Positions 61,101 to 64,000 of a stretch of DNA of 64,000 bases are shown one piece after another. The notes under the pieces are model-generated. The model ran no database searches. It was not told where the DNA came from and worked only from the letters and a program-made list of their open reading frames with translations. The translations under genes and the position numbers were made by a program. This stretch comes from Natronococcus roseus (GTDB taxonomy: Archaea > Halobacteriota > Halobacteria > Halobacteriales > Natrialbaceae). The stretch covers positions 496,001 to 560,000 of the forward strand of contig NZ_JBHLJR010000003.1 in NCBI RefSeq assembly GCF_043677095.1. The letters run 5' to 3'. Within the stretch, counting starts at the first letter, position 1; each line of letters begins with the position of its first letter.

Positions 61101-63185
61101 CTACCCGAGCTCGATTCCCCGCTCCGCCAGCAGCTCCCGAAACTCCCCCTCCTCGAGCACCGGTACGTCCTCGTCCGCAGCGTCGTCGAGCTTCGTCTGG
61201 CCTGGACTCTCGCCGGCGACGAGGTAGTCGGTGTTGCCGGAGACGCTGCCCGTCGCCGACCCGCCGTGGGCCTCGACAGTTTCCTGGGCCTCGTCTCGCG
61301 TACTGCCCTCGAGCGAGCCCGTGAAGACGAACGTCAGCCCCTCGAGTTCGTCCCCGCCGGGTTCCAGTTCCGACTCCTGTGGCGAGACGTGCTCGAGGAT
61401 CGCGTCGACGGCAGCAGCGTTGGCCTCGCTGGCGAAGAAGTCGTGGATCTGAGTCGCGACGGTCTCACCGACGTCGTCGACGCCCTCGAGCGACTCGGGC
61501 TCGTCCGCTGCGGTCGTCCGAACCCGTTCAAAGGTGCCGAACTCGCGAGCCAGCTCGCGGGCGGTCGTCGGACCGACGTGGGGGATGCCGAGCGCGGAGA
61601 GGAAATCTGCGAGCGGAGGTTCCCTGGCCGAGTCGATCTCCGCGAGCAGGTTCTCGGCGCTTCTCTCGCCCCAACCCTCGAGAGCGGTCAGCTCCTCGTG
61701 ATCGAGCTCGTAGAGGTCCGCGACGGACTCGAGCAGGCCCGTGTTCACGAGCTGGCGGAGGCTCTTCTCGCCCAGGCCCTCGAGGTCGAGACCGTCGTCG
61801 CTCGCATAGTACTCGATCGATCGACGCAGTTGAGCGTCGCAGGCGAGGCCGCCCGTACAGAAGGCCATCGGGCCGTCGCGCTCGATGGCGCTGTCACAGA
61901 CGGGACAGTGGTCGGGCAGCTCGTAGTGGCCCTCGCTCCCCTTCTCGACGACCTCCTCGACGTACGGGATGACGTCGCCCGCCCGCTGCACGCGGACGGT
62001 GTCGCCGACGTTGACGTTCTTCTCGGCGATCTCCTCGGGATTGTGCAGACTCGCCCGCGAGACCGTCACGCCGCCGACGTCGACCGGCTCGAGCAGCGCG
62101 ACGGGGGTCACCCGACCGGTGCGGCCGATCTGAACCGCGACGTCGGCGATCGGCGTCACCTCCGCGCGGGCGGGGAATTTGTAGGCGAAGGCGTAGCGGT
62201 CGTGTCTGGCCGTTCGACCCAGCTCCTCGCGGGCCTCGCGATCGTCGACCTTGATGACGGTGCCGTCGATCTCGTACGCGAGGTCGTCGCGGGCCTCGAG
62301 CATGCGGTCGCGGTACGCGATGGCGTCGTCGATGTCGTCGACCACCTCGACGTGATCCGTTACCCGCAGCCCCCACTCGGGGAAGCGCTCGAGCTCCTCT
62401 CGGTGGCTCTTTGCGAGCTCGCTGGCCTCGAGCACGTCGAAGTAGAAGACCTCGAGGGGACGGTCGGCAACCACCGAGGGATCGAGCTGGCGGATCGTCC
62501 CCGCGGTGGCGTTTCGCGGGTTGGCGAAGGGTTCCTCGCCGCGCTCGATCCGCTCGCGGTTGTGTTCCTGAAAGGCCTCCTTCGGCATGTAGACTTCGCC
62601 GCGCACCACGAGGAAATCGGGGTGGTCGCCGTGGAGTCGCTGGGGAACCGAACCGATGGTGCGGGCGTTTTTCGTTACGTCGTCGCCCTCGCGGCCGTCG
62701 CCGCGGGTGACCGCCCGTTCGAGGCGGCCGTTCTCGTAGACGAACTCCATCGAGACGCCGTCGAACTTGGGCTCGCAGACGTACTCGACCGCGCCAACCT
62801 CGCGCTTCACCCGGTCGTCGAACTCCCGGACATCTTCTTCCTCTCCGCTCTGGTCGATCGAGAGCATCGGCGTGACGTGCTCGACCGTCTCGAACGCCTC
62901 GATCGGCTCGCCGCCGACGCTTCTGGTCGGACTATCCGGGCTAGTGAGATCGAAGGCGTCCTCGAGCTCCCGCAGGCGAGCAAAGAGGGCGTCGTAGGCT
63001 CGATCGGCGACGAGGGGATCGTTCTCGACGTAGTACCGCCGATCGTGCTCGCGAACGGCCTCGCGGAGCAGTTCGACCTGTCGCTCCGCCTCCGCTTCCG
63101 AGAGCTCCTCGAGCGGCTCGAAATCGGTCGGCGGATCCCGGAGGTACGGGTTCTCTTCGTCGGCGTTCTCGTCGGCGAGGGACAT
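61101..63185 (-). CDS. ligA: NAD-dependent DNA ligase
   Basis: 694-residue bacterial-type ligase joining nicked DNA with NAD. The Ia domain is N-terminal; the adenylation Lys140 lies in CEPKFDG; OB-fold, a four-Cys zinc finger (CPVCDSAIERDG, then CTGGLACDAQ), a helix-hairpin-helix set (LEGLGEKSLRQL, LEGWGERSAENLL, ALGIPHVGPTTAREL) and the C-terminal BRCT (LTFVFTGSLEGSTRDEAQ) are all in order. Known to have entered Halobacteria from bacteria. Together with uvrB and uvrC nearby it shows a repair-rich segment of bacterial origin. Confidence 0.95.
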   Translation of the reverse strand: MSLADENADEENPYLRDPPTDFEPLEELSEAEAERQVELLREAVREHDRRYYVENDPLVADRAYDALFARLRELEDAFDLTSPDSPTRSVGGEPIEAFETVEHVTPMLSIDQSGEEEDVREFDDRVKREVGAVEYVCEPKFDGVSMEFVYENGRLERAVTRGDGREGDDVTKNARTIGSVPQRLHGDHPDFLVVRGEVYMPKEAFQEHNRERIERGEEPFANPRNATAGTIRQLDPSVVADRPLEVFYFDVLEASELAKSHREELERFPEWGLRVTDHVEVVDDIDDAIAYRDRMLEARDDLAYEIDGTVIKVDDREAREELGRTARHDRYAFAYKFPARAEVTPIADVAVQIGRTGRVTPVALLEPVDVGGVTVSRASLHNPEEIAEKNVNVGDTVRVQRAGDVIPYVEEVVEKGSEGHYELPDHCPVCDSAIERDGPMAFCTGGLACDAQLRRSIEYYASDDGLDLEGLGEKSLRQLVNTGLLESVADLYELDHEELTALEGWGERSAENLLAEIDSAREPPLADFLSALGIPHVGPTTARELAREFGTFERVRTTAADEPESLEGVDDVGETVATQIHDFFASEANAAAVDAILEHVSPQESELEPGGDELEGLTFVFTGSLEGSTRDEAQETVEAHGGSATGSVSGNTDYLVAGESPGQTKLDDAADEDVPVLEEGEFRELLAERGIELG

Positions 63186-63266
63186 TCGTTGCTCGAGGGT
63201 TACGCCGCGGCTCCGTTAACGTTACTGACGTCGTTCGCGGAGCACACTCGAGCGGGCCGAGTCCCG

Positions 63267-63656
63267 CTACTTCCAGGGGTTGTCGACGAGGCCGCTCCGG
63301 GCTCGCGAGCCGACGGCGACCCGACAGTCCGCTCGCGGGGTCGCGATACAGAGCAGGACGTACCCCGCCTCTCGGTGACGCGGTTTTAACGCTCGCGGTT
63401 CGCGGCGGTACGCGAAGGCGTCTGCGACCGCCGACGATCCGTCGGTCGCCGACTCATCGATATTCTCGTGGACTACCGTGCCGTCGACCTCGAGCAGGCG
63501 TCCCGCGCAGGTTCCGCAGGCTCCGGTTCGACAGCCAAAGGGAACCGCCCGGTCGGTCCGTTCGCTCGCCTCGAGGACCGTCTCGCCGCTCCCGACCTCG
63601 ATCGTCCTGTCGGAGCCGTCGGTCCGCTCGAGGGTGACGTTGTGGGTTCTCGTCAC
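63267..63656 (-). CDS. Plant-type 2Fe-2S ferredoxin
   Basis: 129-residue electron carrier. The cluster motif C-x4-C-x2-C is in FGCRTGACGTCAGRLL; the fourth Cys is in YVLLCIATPRADC. The GTG at 63656 (VTRTHNVTLE) overlaps the preceding gene's stop by 4 bases, so it is translated with the SBP56 gene. The C-terminus is about 25 residues longer than in typical members (VAVGSRARSGLVDNPWK). It may receive or donate electrons for that enzyme. Confidence 0.88.
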   Translation of the reverse strand: MTRTHNVTLERTDGSDRTIEVGSGETVLEASERTDRAVPFGCRTGACGTCAGRLLEVDGTVVHENIDESATDGSSAVADAFAYRREPRALKPRHREAGYVLLCIATPRADCRVAVGSRARSGLVDNPWK

Positions 63657-64000
63657 TGCCAGACGTCGCTGGTGCAGTCGCCGTCGGGCCAGCGGATCTC
63701 GTGGGCGCGGGCCGGTCCCTTCGGGCACTCGCCCCAGTCGACCAGGAAGTCCTCGTCGAGCTCGAGGGTACCGTTTCGGGGATCGACGTCGGCTTTCAGC
63801 ATCACCGACCCCTTCTCGGCCTCCTCGGGGTAGAACTGGTCGTCCCACGTGGAGAACAGCGAGCTCGTCCAGTACAGGCGCTCGCCGTCGAGGCTGAGCT
63901 GGATCATCTGCGGGCCGGCCGCCAGCTCGCGTCCCTGGACCTCCCGGACCTCGCCGAAGGTGCCCCCGACCGACAGCGAGTCGGCCCGCCGCGGGTTCGA
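63653..64000 (-). CDS. Selenium-binding protein SBP56 family (methanethiol oxidase), C-terminal part
   Basis: Only the last roughly 115 residues are in the window; the frame is open to the right edge. The sequence around MIQLSLDGERLYWTSSLFSTWDDQFYP and MLKADVDPRNGTLELDEDFLVD matches the end of the SBP56 beta-propeller family, whose bacterial and human members oxidise methanethiol to H2S, H2O2 and formaldehyde with copper. Overlap with the ferredoxin gene by 4 bases suggests a joint role. The Cys near the end (DGDCTSDVWQ) is not the usual active-site position. Confidence 0.85.
   Translation of the reverse strand, partial: SNPRRADSLSVGGTFGEVREVQGRELAAGPQMIQLSLDGERLYWTSSLFSTWDDQFYPEEAEKGSVMLKADVDPRNGTLELDEDFLVDWGECPKGPARAHEIRWPDGDCTSDVWQ

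Overview
This 64 kb stretch comes from a halophilic archaeon (class Halobacteria). The evidence is high GC with strong G/C third positions, acidic proteomes, Tat-dependent lipoproteins with a lipobox Cys, an Orc1/Cdc6 initiator, a SUI1 initiation factor, two TatC proteins including the haloarchaeal double-length TatCt, archaeal TATA-type promoters with little or no leader, and bacterial-type genes known to have entered Halobacteria early (uvrB, uvrC, NAD-dependent ligA). The gene set resembles the Natrinema/Haloterrigena side of the class, but the species cannot be fixed from sequence alone. No rRNA, tRNA or CRISPR array was recognised.

Layout. 1-3.6 kb: end of a processive GT2 glycosyltransferase, then a small island holding a MntA/HepT-type (nucleotidyltransferase/HEPN) toxin-antitoxin pair wedged between a 27-bp copy of the rlmE start and rlmE itself. 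3.7-10 kb: small regulators, the divergent tatCt/tatCo pair, a MITE and a siroheme nitrite/sulfite reductase. 10-19.3 kb: mixed metabolic genes (TreT-like trehalose synthase, LarE, gamma-glutamylcysteine ligase), membrane proteins including a His-rich NicO-type transporter, and a MutS5-type ATPase. 19.5-41.9 kb: a large surface-polysaccharide region with an alkaline-phosphatase-superfamily hydrolase, two Tat-lipoprotein polysaccharide deacetylases, a flippase, GT2 and GT4 transferases, a large multispanning membrane protein, a DUF354 protein, a UDP-HexNAc 6-dehydrogenase, an asparagine-synthase-like protein, DUF1616, three membrane-anchored winged-helix regulators and glmS. It also includes a 1.37 kb stretch with no convincing gene. 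42-50 kb: a MITE, a polyacidic anchored protein, orc1/cdc6, a saccharopine-dehydrogenase-like enzyme, a DUF4397 secreted protein and a beta-propeller lipoprotein. 49-64 kb: uvrB, an orphan NrfD, GNAT, SUI1 protein, uvrC, an ABC-2 transporter pair, an ArsA/Get3-type ATPase, an AT-richer pocket carrying a CPBP protease, then ligA, a 2Fe-2S ferredoxin and the end of a selenium-binding-protein (SBP56) gene.

How the genes fit together. GlmS makes glucosamine-6-phosphate, the precursor of UDP-HexNAc. The dehydrogenase oxidises UDP-HexNAc to the uronate. An Asn-synthase-like enzyme could amidate that uronate. The glycosyltransferases assemble the glycan, the flippase exports it, and the Tat lipoproteins could trim it outside the cell. 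The two TatC proteins at 4-8 kb represent the export route that the window's several Tat-signal proteins would need. Three copies of one 85-86 bp MITE (1375, 7959, 41958) mark sites of past mobility, one of them overlapping the end of the HEPN gene.
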